Position numbers and translations under genes: made by a program. DNA of 64,000 bases from Devosia aurantiaca (GTDB taxonomy: Bacteria > Pseudomonadota > Alphaproteobacteria > Rhizobiales > Devosiaceae): assembly GCF_011058215.1 (NCBI RefSeq), contig NZ_JAALFG010000005.1, forward strand, positions 62,001-126,000, written 5' to 3'. This document shows, piece after piece, positions 9,521-18,992 of this stretch (positions within the stretch are counted from its first letter, which is position 1; every line of letters begins with the position of its first letter). A model generated the notes under the pieces. It saw nothing but the letters and a program-made list of their open reading frames with translations. It was not told where the DNA came from and made no database searches.

Positions 9521-10639
9521 TCGGCAGCTACGTCGGTGGCGACGCCGACGCGCTGGGCCAGGGCCGCTTCCATAAACTCGTCGAGATCGCCATCCAGCAC
9601 CACTGAGGGCTGGCCGCTTTCAACGCCGGTTCGCAGGTCCTTGACCATCTGGTAGGGCTGCAGCACGTAGGAACGGATCTGGTGGCCCCAGCCGATATCG
9701 GTCTTGCTGGCAGCTTGGGCGTTGGCCGCTTCTTCGCGCTTCTGCAACTCCTGCTCATAGAGACGAGCCTTGAGCATGTTCATGGCCGTTGCACGGTTCT
9801 TGTGCTGGCTGCGCTCCTGCTGGCAGGCCACGATGATGCCGGAAGGCACGTGGGTGATACGGATGGCCGAGTCGGTGGTGTTGACGTGCTGGCCGCCGGC
9901 GCCGGATGCGCGATAGGTGTCAACCTTGAGGTCGGCTTCGCGGATTTCGATATCGATGGAGTCGTCGACCACCGGATAAACCCAGCAGCTGGAGAAGCTA
10001 GTGTGGCGACGGGCAGCGGAGTCGTATGGGCTGATGCGAACGAGGCGATGGACGCCGCTTTCGGTCTTGAGCCAGCCATAGGCATTGTGGCCCTTGATCT
10101 GGATGGTCGCCGACTTGATGCCGGCTTCTTCGCCGTCGTGCATTTCGAGCACTTCGACCTTCATCTTCCGGCGCTCGGCCCAGCGGGTATACATGCGCAA
10201 CAGCATGTTGGCCCAGTCCTGGCTCTCGGTGCCACCGGCGCCGGAGTGAATTTCGACATAGCAGTCATTGCTGTCGACTTCGCCGGAAAGCAAAGTTTCA
10301 ATCTGGCGACGCCGGGCACTGCCCTTGAGCTCGATCAGCGCGGCTTCGGCGTCGCGCACGATCTCGCCGTCGCCCTCGGCTTCACCGAGCTCGATCAGTT
10401 CGACATTATCGGCGATGCCGGTCTCGAGCTCGCGTACGGCCTTGACCGCAACATCGAGTTCGTCGCGCTCGCGCATGGTGACGCGGGCTTTTTCCGGATC
10501 GTTCCAGAAGTCGGGAGATTCGGTTTGCGCGTTCAGCGCGTCGAGACGGACCTGTGCAGTATCCCAGTCAAAGATGCCTCCTCAGCAGGGTCAGAACCTG
10601 CTCGATTTCGGCAACGGTCTTTTCGATTTCCGCGCGCAT
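9517..10639 (-). CDS. prfB: peptide chain release factor 2 with programmed +1 frameshift
   Basis: RF2 ends translation at UGA and UAA. The gene is read in two parts. ATG 10639 opens 23 codons ([20 protein letters not shown] and so on) that end at in-frame TGA 10570-10568. The slip site reads AGG AGG CAT CTT TGA C, matching the E. coli site with an even better Shine-Dalgarno-like hexamer. After the +1 slip the frame continues [10 protein letters not shown] to the stop at 9517, giving 373 residues, the normal length. The GGQ motif is in SGAGGQHVN. The stop-recognition tripeptide is SPY, not SPF. AAGGA precedes the start. Confidence 0.96.
10567..10585 (-). promoter_or_regulatory. prfB programmed frameshift site
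   Basis: On the minus strand the bases AGGAGG lie three bases before CTT TGA C. The CTT codon slips to TTT when RF2 is scarce, so RF2 controls its own synthesis. All three known elements (internal Shine-Dalgarno, CUU slippery codon, UGA followed by C) are present with the canonical spacing. Confidence 0.95.
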
Positions 10640-10738
10640 TTCATGTTCCTTGTTCGGCGCCCCGTTTAGCGGAGAGGGCCGGGAGGATCAACCGCCGCTT
10701 GAAAATGAAGGTGCCCGCTGGTACTCCGGCTCATGGCT

Positions 10739-10814
10739 GGTCCCGTAGCTCAGCAGGATAGAGCACCGGATTCCTAATCCGGGGTCGTGGGTTCGAATCC
10801 CGCCGGGGTCACCA
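10739..10814 (+). tRNA. tRNA-Arg (CCT)
   Basis: The 76 bases fold as a complete tRNA. The acceptor GGTCCCG pairs with CGGGGTC (two wobbles), the D arm is AGCTCAGCAGGATAGAGC, and the anticodon stem CCGGA/TCCGG has loop TTCCTAA with anticodon CCT. The T arm is GTGGG-TTCGAAT-CCCGC, and CCA is encoded. It reads AGG codons. In some relatives this gene holds a group I intron; here it is uninterrupted. Confidence 0.97.
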
Positions 10815-10934
10815 TTTTCGTCGCCGTGGTCAGCGTCGAGTGATCTGCCAAGGGTTGGCAGCCGTAATAATTATCTCCAGACTGTGGAACCAAGCTCCAG
10901 CTTGCGACTTTCAGACCCAATTGGGGATTAATCT

Positions 10935-11846
10935 ATGTCTATCATGAAGCTTTTGGCTGGCACCGCTGCCGGCGTTGTCTTGTTGACCAGCGCTGCTTCG
11001 GCGCAGGTGGTCGTGTCTTCCAAGATCGATACGGAAGGCGCGCTTTTGGGTAACGTCATTCTTCAGGTGCTTGAAGATGGCGGCATCGAGGTGACCGACC
11101 GTATTTCGCTCGGCGCAACGCCGATCGTGCGCGCCGCCATCGAAGCGGGCGAGATCGATATCTATCCCGAATATACGTCCAATGTGGGCTTCTTCTATAA
11201 CGTCTCGGACGATCCGGCCTGGAAGTCGGCCGACACGGCCTATGCTTTCGCCAAGACGCTCGATTACGAGAATGCCAACATCGTCTGGCTTCAGCCGGCG
11301 CCCGCGAACAACACCTGGGCCGTCGCGATTACGCAGGCCATCGCTGACGAGAACGACATCACAACTTTCTCCGATTTCGGCAAGTATGTCGCCGACGGGG
11401 GCGAAGTGAAGCTTGCGGCTTCGGCCGAGTTCGTGAACTCCGAGTCCGCCCTGCCTGCTTTCCAAGAAGCCTATGCCTTCACCATGCAGCCCAACCAGCT
11501 GGTGGTGCTATCCGGTGGCGATACCTCCGCGACGATTGCCGCGGCCGCACAGGGCACCGATGGCGTCAATGCCGCCATGGTCTATGGCACCGACGGCGCG
11601 ATCGCGGCGGCCGGACTTGTTGTGCTTGAAGACGACAAGGGTGTGCAGCCTGTTTATGAGCCTGCGCCGATCGTGCGCGAAGAAGTGCTAATGGCCAATC
11701 CGGAAATCAAGACGCTGCTCGAGCCCGTGTTCCAGAAGCTTGACCTGACCACGCTGCAGACGCTTAACGGCCGCATCCAGGTCGATGGCGAAGCTGCCGC
11801 CGATGTGGCCCGCGACTGGCTGACCGAAAACGGGTTCCTGAGCTGA
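10935..11846 (+). CDS. osmolyte ABC transporter substrate-binding protein (YehZ/OsmF type)
   Basis: A 303-residue periplasmic binding protein of the OpuAC/ProX superfamily. A signal peptide ends at about ASA-QV (residue 23). The mature part starts with VVVSSKIDTEGALLGN, as in the OsmF family, and includes EIDIYPEYTSNVG. The family binds glycine betaine or other quaternary amines, with low affinity in E. coli YehZ. It is the first gene of a four-gene set (binding protein, permease, ATPase, permease) in the yehZYXW order. Confidence 0.88.
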   Translation: MSIMKLLAGTAAGVVLLTSAASAQVVVSSKIDTEGALLGNVILQVLEDGGIEVTDRISLGATPIVRAAIEAGEIDIYPEYTSNVGFFYNVSDDPAWKSADTAYAFAKTLDYENANIVWLQPAPANNTWAVAITQAIADENDITTFSDFGKYVADGGEVKLAASAEFVNSESALPAFQEAYAFTMQPNQLVVLSGGDTSATIAAAAQGTDGVNAAMVYGTDGAIAAAGLVVLEDDKGVQPVYEPAPIVREEVLMANPEIKTLLEPVFQKLDLTTLQTLNGRIQVDGEAAADVARDWLTENGFLS

Positions 11847-11878
11847 GTTGACGTGGCGGCCAAGGTCGCCTCATTCGC

Positions 11879-13074
11879 ATGTCTCAGGCCCAAATATCGC
11901 TTTCGCCTGATCTAAGGGCGCCTCGCTTGGATAAACTTGGCGTGGTTGTCGCTTTGATCGTCGTGGCGGCAATCGCGCTTTTGCCGTTCGTGATTTCCAA
12001 ACCCAACCGGATCGTTCTAGGCGAACCCCTGCCGATCTACCTTGCTCTGCCGCAACCGCTGGCGGCTTTGGTGCTGGTTATTGTTGGCGGCGGCACGATA
12101 ATGGCGCTGTTGCGCACCCCTACCCTATGGCGTCTGCTTGTGGGCTTTGGCCTGGTGATCGGGCTGACGATCATGCTTGGGATGTCGGCAGACGGCTTGA
12201 CGCCTGAGGGGAACACTGTCGGCCGGGTATCACCGGGGGCGGGATTTTGGCTTTTGTCATTTGCCTTTGCCCTGGTTGCTGCCGATGCCTTGATCCGCTT
12301 GCGGCTAAGCCCAGTGTGGCGCTTGGCCAATCTGGCAGCAGTCGCCTCCGCTTTTGGCATCATCCTTATAGCGGGGCTGTTGGACGATGTTTCCATGCTC
12401 CGCGAATATGCCAATCGCGGGCAGGCTTTCTTGGCGGAAGCGCGGACGCATCTGTTTTTGGCATTCGGCTCGCTTGGGGCGGCTACGCTGATTGGCGTCC
12501 CGCTCGGCGTTCTGGCTTACCGCTTCCGCAAGCTGCGCGTGGGTCTGCTCAACACGCTCAACGTCGTTCAGACCATTCCCTCGATCGCCCTTTTGGCCTG
12601 TTGATCGCACCGCTCGCCTGGATTGCAGCCAATGTGCCGGGCGCGAGAGCTGCCGGTGTTTCCGGTATTGGTGCGGCGCCGGCCATGGTCGCGCTTTTTG
12701 CCTATTCGCTGCTGCCCATCGTCGCCAACACAGTTTCGGGGCTGCAGTCGGTGCCGGCAACAGTCAAAGAAGCGGCCCGCGGCATGGGGATGACGCGCAT
12801 GCAGATGCTGTTCCAGGCTGAAGTGCCCCTGGCGCTCCCCATCATCCTCACCGGTATCAGGGTGGTACTGGTGCAGAATATCGGCCTGGCGACCATCGCG
12901 GCGTTGATCGGAGGCGGTGGTTTTGGGGTCTTCGTGTTCCAGGGCATCGGACAAACGGCCATGGACCTGGTGCTGCTCGGCGCTATCCCAACAGTGGCAC
13001 TGGCCTTTGCCAGTGCGGTGGTGATGGACGCGTTGGTCGACCTCGCATCACCCGGAAAGGCGCGCGGCGCATGA
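11879..13074 (+). CDS. osmolyte ABC transporter permease (YehY type), frame broken once
   Basis: A permease of about 398 residues. The first part (11879-12590) has the extra N-terminal membrane segments typical of YehY, then the start of the transport domain up to VVQTIPSIALL. There the frame meets TGA. Adding one T to the T4 run at 12591-12594 restores SIALFGLLIAPLAWIAANVP and the rest to 13074, including the EAARGMGMTRMQMLFQAEVP coupling loop. I read this as a one-base deletion in the sequence. The ATPase gene overlaps the stop by four bases. Confidence 0.85.
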
Positions 13075-14006
13075 TCGAAATCAATGGGCTGAGCAAGGTC
13101 TTCGATGGCTCAACAGTGGTCGACACTGTTTCGCTGACGGTTGCCAGCGGCGACATCTGCGCCGTGGTCGGCACGTCGGGATCGGGCAAGACGACGCTGT
13201 TGCGGATGATCAACCGGCTGGTCGAGCCGAGTGCCGGCAGCGTCCTGATCGATGGCCGAAACACGCGCGACTTTGCTGGCTATGAGCTGCGGCGGCAGAT
13301 CGGCTATGCGATTCAGGGTAATGGGCTTTTTCCGCATCGCACAGTGGGCCAGAATATTGCGACGGTGCCCAAGCTCCTGAAGTGGGATCGGGAGCGGATC
13401 AGCGCCCGTGTCGATGAGCTGCTGACCCTGTTCCAGCTAGATCCGGCGCAGTACCGCCATCGCCTGCCGCGCGAACTTTCGGGTGGCGAACAGCAGCGCG
13501 TCGGGGTGGCCCGGGCGCTGGCGGCGGGGCCGAATATCCTCCTTATGGACGAGCCGTTCGGCGCGCTCGACCCGATCATTCGCGGCAAGGCGCAGACTGA
13601 CCTCCTGGCGATCCAGCGCCGGCTCGGCACGACGATCGTTCTCGTGACCCACGACATGAACGAGGCGATCGCGCTGGGTAGCCGGATTGCTGTGATGGAC
13701 AAGGGGCATCTGCTGCAATACGCGACGCCGGCCGAGATCATCACCCATCCTGCCAACGAGTTCGTGGCGACGCTGATCGGTAGCGGCGAGCGTCCGTTCC
13801 GGCTGTTATCGCTCGACATCGTCCTCAACCATATCGAGCCTGGGGACGCTCAGGGCGAGAGCGTGGATGCGCATGCGAGCTTGCGCGATGCCTATGCGGA
13901 ATGCCTGTGGTCGGGGCGCGAGGCGCTGCCCGTGACGGACAAGGGTGTGCACATCGGCCGGGTCACGCTTCAGCGCTTAAGCCAGCTGGCGGCAAGGCCA
14001 CAATGA
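13071..14006 (+). CDS. osmolyte ABC transporter ATP-binding protein (YehX/OsmV type)
   Basis: A 311-residue ABC ATPase with Walker A GTSGSGKTT, Q loop in GYAIQGNGLFPH, signature LSGGEQQR, Walker B ILLMDEPF and switch histidine in VTHDMNEA. A C-terminal extension of about 70 residues follows, as in the glycine-betaine type (ProV/OpuAA) ATPases. It starts with ATG inside an ATGA overlap with the upstream permease and ends in an ATGA overlap with the downstream one, so the genes are tightly co-translated. Confidence 0.93.
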   Translation: MIEINGLSKVFDGSTVVDTVSLTVASGDICAVVGTSGSGKTTLLRMINRLVEPSAGSVLIDGRNTRDFAGYELRRQIGYAIQGNGLFPHRTVGQNIATVPKLLKWDRERISARVDELLTLFQLDPAQYRHRLPRELSGGEQQRVGVARALAAGPNILLMDEPFGALDPIIRGKAQTDLLAIQRRLGTTIVLVTHDMNEAIALGSRIAVMDKGHLLQYATPAEIITHPANEFVATLIGSGERPFRLLSLDIVLNHIEPGDAQGESVDAHASLRDAYAECLWSGREALPVTDKGVHIGRVTLQRLSQLAARPQ

Positions 14007-14749
14007 ACTGGGGCCTGGTATTTCGGGCCGCTCTCGCGGTGGTCCTCTTGGCGTTTCTCGTCAGCCCGGACAGCTTCGCGCCGCTGTTGCAGCCGCTCGT
14101 CAAATACGGGGCGCCGCCGATCTACCATCAGGGCAACTTGCTCGAGATTACGCTAAACCATCTCTGGATCACCTTTGCGGCGACATTGGCGGCCACGATC
14201 TTTGCCGTGGGGCTCGCGATCCTTGTCACCCGACCTTTTGGCGCCGAATTCCTACCGCTGAGCCGCAGCATCGCCAATGTCGGGCAGACGATCCCTCCGG
14301 TGGCGGTGCTGGCCCTGGCTATTCCGCTCCTCGGCTTTGGAACCGAGCCGATCCTCGTGGCGCTTTTTCTCTATGGGCTCCTGCCGATCTTCGAGAACGC
14401 GCTGGCCGGGCTCGCCAATGTGCCGCGCGACGTTGAAGAAGCGGCGCGCGGCATGGGGCTGACGCCCTGGCAGCGGCTGGTACAGATCGAGTTGCCCTTG
14501 GCTCTGCCGGTGATGCTGACGGGCATAAGGATAGCGGCCGTGATTTCGCTTTCCACCGCGACGATCGGGTCGACGGTGGCAGCGAAGACGCTTGGGGAGG
14601 TGATCATCGCTGGGCTCACCACCAACAACACTGCCTTCGTGCTGCAGGGCGGATTGATCGTCGGCGCCTGCGCGGTGCTGATCAACGATGGCCTGCTTGC
14701 CCTCGAGCGCGTGCTCGCCCAGCGCACCGGACGGGCGCAGAGAGCCTAG
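14003..14749 (+). CDS. osmolyte ABC transporter permease (YehW type)
   Basis: A 248-residue inner-membrane permease with about six hydrophobic segments and the conserved coupling loop EEAARGMGLTPWQRLVQIEL. It starts with ATG in an ATGA overlap with the ATPase gene; an open frame upstream to 13901 lies inside that gene and has no family match. It completes the four-gene importer begun at 10935. Its stop overlaps by four bases the stop of the convergent ABC exporter gene. Confidence 0.92.
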   Translation: MNWGLVFRAALAVVLLAFLVSPDSFAPLLQPLVKYGAPPIYHQGNLLEITLNHLWITFAATLAATIFAVGLAILVTRPFGAEFLPLSRSIANVGQTIPPVAVLALAIPLLGFGTEPILVALFLYGLLPIFENALAGLANVPRDVEEAARGMGLTPWQRLVQIELPLALPVMLTGIRIAAVISLSTATIGSTVAAKTLGEVIIAGLTTNNTAFVLQGGLIVGACAVLINDGLLALERVLAQRTGRAQRA

Positions 14750-16485
14750 GGGCGGTTCGGCGTGGTAAGGCCGCCGAACTGAGCCTGGTGGAGGTGCGCA
14801 TAGGCGCCGGCGCGGGCGAGCAGCGCTTCGTGTGGACCTTCTTCGACAATGCCGGTTTCGTCGACGACGACGATGCGGTCGGCATGCTGGATGGTCGCGA
14901 GACGGTGGGCGATCACCAGTGTGGTGCGACCGCGCGAAAGTTCGCTCAGTGACTGCTGGATGGCGAGTTCGGTTGCGGTATCGAGCGCCGAGGTGGCTTC
15001 GTCGAGGATCAGGATGGGCGGGTTCTTGAGGAAGATTCGGGCGATGGCGACGCGCTGCTTCTGGCCGCCCGAGAGCTTGACGCCGCGTTCGCCGACCATG
15101 GTGTCTAAACCGTCGGGCAAGCGGGCGATGACGTTGTCGAGGCGGGCCTGGCGGGCGGCCGCGAGAATGTCCTCGTCGCTGGCGCCGAGGCGGCCATAGG
15201 CGATATTTTCGCGCAGGGTACCGCCGAACAGGAAGACGTCTTGCTGGACGATGCCGATCTGGCTGCGGAGGCTCACTTGCGTCATGTCGCGGATGTCGAT
15301 GCCATCGATGCTGATGGAGCCGCTGTCGATCTCATAGAAGCGCGGCAAGAGCGCACAAAGCGTAGTCTTGCCGGCGCCGGAGGGACCGACGACGGCGACG
15401 GTTTCACCGGCTGCGACCTTGAGGTTTAGGCCGGAAAGGATGGGACGGCCTGGTTCGTAGGAGAATCCGACATCGGTGAAGGCGATGTCGCCGCGCAGAT
15501 GCGAGACGTGTTTGGCGCCGGGGCGGTCGGCGATGTCGGGATCGGTGTCGATCAGCTTGGTAAAGCGGGTGAAGCCGGCGATGCCCTTGGGGTAGCTTTC
15601 GAGCACGCCGGTGATCTTGTCGATGGGGCGCATGAAGACGTCGACCAGCAACAGGAAGCTGACGAAGCCGCCATAGGTCATCTCACCCTGCACCACGAGC
15701 CAGGCGCCCATCAGCATGACCGTAAGCTGGGTCATTCGGGTGGACAGATAGGTGATTGTGATGCTCGCCGTCATGATGGCGTAGGCTTTGAGCTTGGTGG
15801 TGCGGTAGGCCTGGTTATTGCCTTCGAACAGGCGCGACTCGTGGCCCTCGTTGGCGAAGGCCTTGACCACGCGGATGCCGCCGATGGAGTCCTCGACGCG
15901 GGTGTTGAACTCCCCTACCCGGCCGAAGAGCTCGCGCCAGTTCTGCGTCATGCGCGAGCCGTAGCGGCTGACGAGCCAGGTCATGATGGGGACGATGACG
16001 ACGGTGACCGAGGCGAGTTGCCAATTGGTCAGGAACATCAAGATAAAGGCGCCGATAAAGGTCATGACCGCGAGGAACATGTCTTCAGGGCCATGGTGGG
16101 CGACTTCGCCAACGTCTTCGAGATCCTTGGTAACGTGGGTGATCAGGTGGCCGGTCTTGTGGTTGTCGAAGAAGCGGAAGCTGAGCTTTTGAAGGTGGTC
16201 GAAGACCTGCCGACGCATGTCGGTCTCGATGGAGACGCCGAGGACGTGGCCGAAATAGTTGACCACGGCATGGAGGACGGCATTGAGCGCGTAAATGGCA
16301 AGAAGGCCCGCGCCGGCGGCGACGATGAGGCTGAAATTGGATTGAGGCAGCAGTTGGTCGATGAAATAGGCGACCGCCAGCGGGAAGGCCAGTTCGAGAA
16401 GACCGGCGACGACGGCGCTGCCGAAATCGAGGGCGAAAAAGCCCTTATAGGGCGCGTAGTATGAAAAGAAGCGCTTGATCATCAT
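14746..16485 (-). CDS. ABC exporter, fused membrane and ATPase domains (MsbA-like)
   Basis: A 579-residue half-transporter. Residues 1-320 form a type 1 exporter membrane domain with about six segments. The ATPase domain follows, with Walker A GPSGAGKTT, signature KLSGGQKQR, Walker B ILILDEATSALD and the switch loop IAHRLAT. Such proteins work as homodimers or heterodimers that export lipids, drugs or peptides. No partner gene lies beside it, which favours a homodimer. The substrate cannot be told from sequence. Confidence 0.9.
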   Translation of the reverse strand: MMIKRFFSYYAPYKGFFALDFGSAVVAGLLELAFPLAVAYFIDQLLPQSNFSLIVAAGAGLLAIYALNAVLHAVVNYFGHVLGVSIETDMRRQVFDHLQKLSFRFFDNHKTGHLITHVTKDLEDVGEVAHHGPEDMFLAVMTFIGAFILMFLTNWQLASVTVVIVPIMTWLVSRYGSRMTQNWRELFGRVGEFNTRVEDSIGGIRVVKAFANEGHESRLFEGNNQAYRTTKLKAYAIMTASITITYLSTRMTQLTVMLMGAWLVVQGEMTYGGFVSFLLLVDVFMRPIDKITGVLESYPKGIAGFTRFTKLIDTDPDIADRPGAKHVSHLRGDIAFTDVGFSYEPGRPILSGLNLKVAAGETVAVVGPSGAGKTTLCALLPRFYEIDSGSISIDGIDIRDMTQVSLRSQIGIVQQDVFLFGGTLRENIAYGRLGASDEDILAAARQARLDNVIARLPDGLDTMVGERGVKLSGGQKQRVAIARIFLKNPPILILDEATSALDTATELAIQQSLSELSRGRTTLVIAHRLATIQHADRIVVVDETGIVEEGPHEALLARAGAYAHLHQAQFGGLTTPNRP

Positions 16486-16546
16486 AAGCTGACTTTGGAA
16501 ATCGGCTTATGCCATGCCCGATGCGGCGGCGAGCCTCAAGCTCTAA

Positions 16547-18126
16547 TTAGGCCGGGGTCGCGACCGGTTTGGCATGCGCCGCGTCGTGGCCTGCCGATGC
16601 AAGGGCAAGGTCGGCCTCAAAGCGGGTGCCGTTGTCATTGACGAACTTGTAGGTGCCGCCCATTTGCGAGACCACGCCGCGGATCAGGCGCAGGCCCATG
16701 CTGGTGGGCGTGTCGGGCAAGGTGCCGAAGCCGACACCGTTGTCGGCGACGACGAGTTCGCAGCGGCCATGGCCCAAGTCTTTGACCTTGACCTCGATAA
16801 TGCCGTCTCGGCCGTCGGCAAAAGCATATTTTAGCGCGTTGGTGATCAGCTCGCTCAGCAGCAGCGAGAGCGGCGTGATGTGATCGCGGTCGACAGCGAC
16901 GTGGTCGACGGCATAGCGAACCTCGGCGTTGGAGCCATAGGCATGCACGACCTCGTTGACCACGACCGGGATTAGGGCGTGGGCATCGATGTCCTCATAT
17001 TTGTCATTGCGGTAGATGTGCTCGTGCATCGCGGCCATGGCACTGAGCCGGCTTTGCAGGTCGATCTTGGCACTCTTGGGCATATCCTGCATGCGGACCA
17101 GCGACTGCACCGACTGGAGGTTATTTTTGACGCGATGGTGGATTTCGCGGAAGAGCATGACGTTGGTTTCATTGGCGGCCTCGAGCTCGGCCCGGCGCTT
17201 TGCATCGCGGCGCAAGAGGCGGATGACATAAAGACCTCCAGCGACCAGTGCGATCATGATGGGCGCGACGATAATGAAAACCGAAATGATGGCGTTGTGG
17301 AGAGAGGACCAAGTCGTATTGGTAGCAACCGATGCCAGAGCGACGATGTCCGTGCCGGGCACGACGCGATAGCCGACGACCCTCGATATGCCGTCAATCG
17401 GGGAGGTCTCTGAGAAGTAGGAGCCGGTATCGGCTTCGCGGAGATGTTCGGTGATCAGCGGGTGATTGAAAGGTCGACCGGACCATCCGGTGCCGGGTAA
17501 CGTGCCATGAGGGCGCCGTCGCTGCGGACAAGGCTGACGGTGGAGCCAAGATCGAAATCCAGAGCCTGGAAGAATTCTTCCATGACCGAGCCGTCGAAGG
17601 AGACCATTACGGCACCGGCAAATTCGCCTTGGCGCTGCACGCGACGGGAAAAAACGAAGACCTGTTCGCCGGTGAGGCGGCTGATCAGCAGGCCCGACGT
17701 ATAGAAATTGAGGCCCGCCTGAGCGGCCTTGAAATATTCCCGGTCGGAAACGTCGACCTGTTCAGTGTTCGGCACCGTGGAGAAGATGGTGTGGCCGGTG
17801 CGCTCGATGATGTAGACGTTGACCTCGTTGGGCAGCCCCCGCACCGCGGCCTGCAGGGTGTCGCGGTTGATGTCGAGGTCGGGGCCGAGCACAGCGTCCA
17901 TGCGACGCAGGGTTTGTTCGGCGACCTGGGCCATCCAGCCGGCATTGGTGGCGACGACGCGGGCACTCGATTCGGCGCGCTCCTCAAGGCGCTGTCCAGT
18001 CTGCACAACTGCTGCCGCAACGAAGTATGTGAAGACGCCCGCGAACGCCAAAAAGCACAAGAGCAACAAGGCAATAGCCACAGTTGCTGCACGGACTTCC
18101 CGCACTGGCTTATTGCCCTCGGCCAA
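16547..18126 (-). CDS. sensor histidine kinase with Cache-like domain (HisKA_2 type), frame broken once
   Basis: The N-terminal part has a membrane segment, a periplasmic double-Cache-like region (SDREYFKAAQAGLNFYTSG is typical) and stops at TGA after PVDLSITR. The C-terminal part, open to 16547, holds a second membrane segment, the HisKA_2 phospho-site REIHHRVKNNLQSVQSL, N box ELITNALKYAF and G box DNGVGF. One extra T in the run at 17469-17471 joins them through FNHPLITEHL and SRVVGYRVVPGTDIVALASV, the normal end of a Cache domain. The real start is probably TTG 18126 after GGGGAG; the longer frame to 18243 looks non-coding. No response regulator lies next to it. Confidence 0.85.
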
Positions 18127-18283
18127 AGCATGCTCCCCACAATGCTGCCCAGTTTCGAGCGCTCTTCTGCGCCCGAAATGGGTCAACACGCAAGACCCAG
18201 TCAACGACAGCGTGATGCTGCTGTTAACGTCACGGCAGGCCACAGCTGTTAATTGCGGCTAACTGGCAGAGAGAAGGAAATCT

Positions 18284-18772
18284 ATGTCTCAACGCGTCTT
18301 AAAATCCGCCGTAGCCGCTTTGTCCCTCGCCGCAGCTTTGGCACTCGCCGGCTGTTCCTCCTTCGGCGGAGCCGCGCCGACCTCGGCCACGGCCCTGGCT
18401 CCGGCGCTTTCGGCACGCATGGATCAGCCCAATGCCGTGCTCGACTCCCAGCAGGCGATCGGATTGATCAACGCCTATCGCGCGACCAACAATCTCCCGC
18501 CACTGGTTGCAGATGCGGGCCTCAACGGTACGGCACAGGCACTGGCAAGCCAATATGCCCAGACCAATGTCGCACCGACCAAACCGCAGGCACTGGCGCA
18601 GATGAAGCTTAGTGCCGGTTACGCGACCTTTGCCGAAACTTTCTCGGGCTGGCGCAACAATCCTGCCGACGCGGTCGGTCTCTTAACCCCGGCCAGCAAG
18701 GCGGGCGTGGCCGTGGCATTCAACCCGACATCGAGCTACGGCATCTACTGGGTGCTGGTTCTTGGCAACTGA
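18284..18772 (+). CDS. CAP/SCP-domain lipoprotein
   Basis: A 162-residue protein with a lipoprotein signal peptide ending LALAGC (lipobox, Cys24) and a CAP (cysteine-rich secretory protein, SCP-like) domain, recognised by AIGLINAYRATNNLPPLVAD and LASQYAQTN. It should be attached to the inner or outer membrane on the periplasmic side. The function of bacterial CAP proteins is mostly unknown. AAGGAAAT precedes the start. The tusA-like gene begins inside its last codons. Confidence 0.88.
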   Translation: MSQRVLKSAVAALSLAAALALAGCSSFGGAAPTSATALAPALSARMDQPNAVLDSQQAIGLINAYRATNNLPPLVADAGLNGTAQALASQYAQTNVAPTKPQALAQMKLSAGYATFAETFSGWRNNPADAVGLLTPASKAGVAVAFNPTSSYGIYWVLVLGN

Positions 18773-18992
18773 GCGGCTGACCATCGACGCCAGGGGGATC
18801 AAATGCCCCCTGCCCGTCCTCAAGATGGAAAAAGCTCTGGCAGACCTGCAGCCGGGTGCGCTTCTGGTCGTGCTAGCGACCGACCCGATGGCAAAGGTCG
18901 ATATTCCGCTTTATTGCCGGCAAAAAAGCCACGCATACGCGCTCGACGAGAGCGATGGCGTATATCGATTCACAATCACCAAAGCAGGCTAG
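18762..18992 (+). CDS. TusA/SirA-family sulfurtransferase
   Basis: A 76-residue protein with the invariant KCPLPVLKMEKAL motif; the first Cys of CPxP is the sulfur carrier. TusA-like proteins carry persulfide sulfur in tRNA thiolation or other sulfur transfer. The start is TTG 18762, which overlaps the end of the CAP lipoprotein gene by 11 bases and so suggests coupled translation. It converges on dacF with an overlap of four bases. Confidence 0.9.
   Translation: MATERLTIDARGIKCPLPVLKMEKALADLQPGALLVVLATDPMAKVDIPLYCRQKSHAYALDESDGVYRFTITKAG

Noticed and set aside
12591..12594. Programmed frameshifting in yehY, trmFO, valS and similar genes
   Set aside because: Sites share no slip motif, no stimulatory Shine-Dalgarno or hairpin, and the same kind of homopolymer loss recurs across unrelated genes. 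Base errors are the simpler reading.
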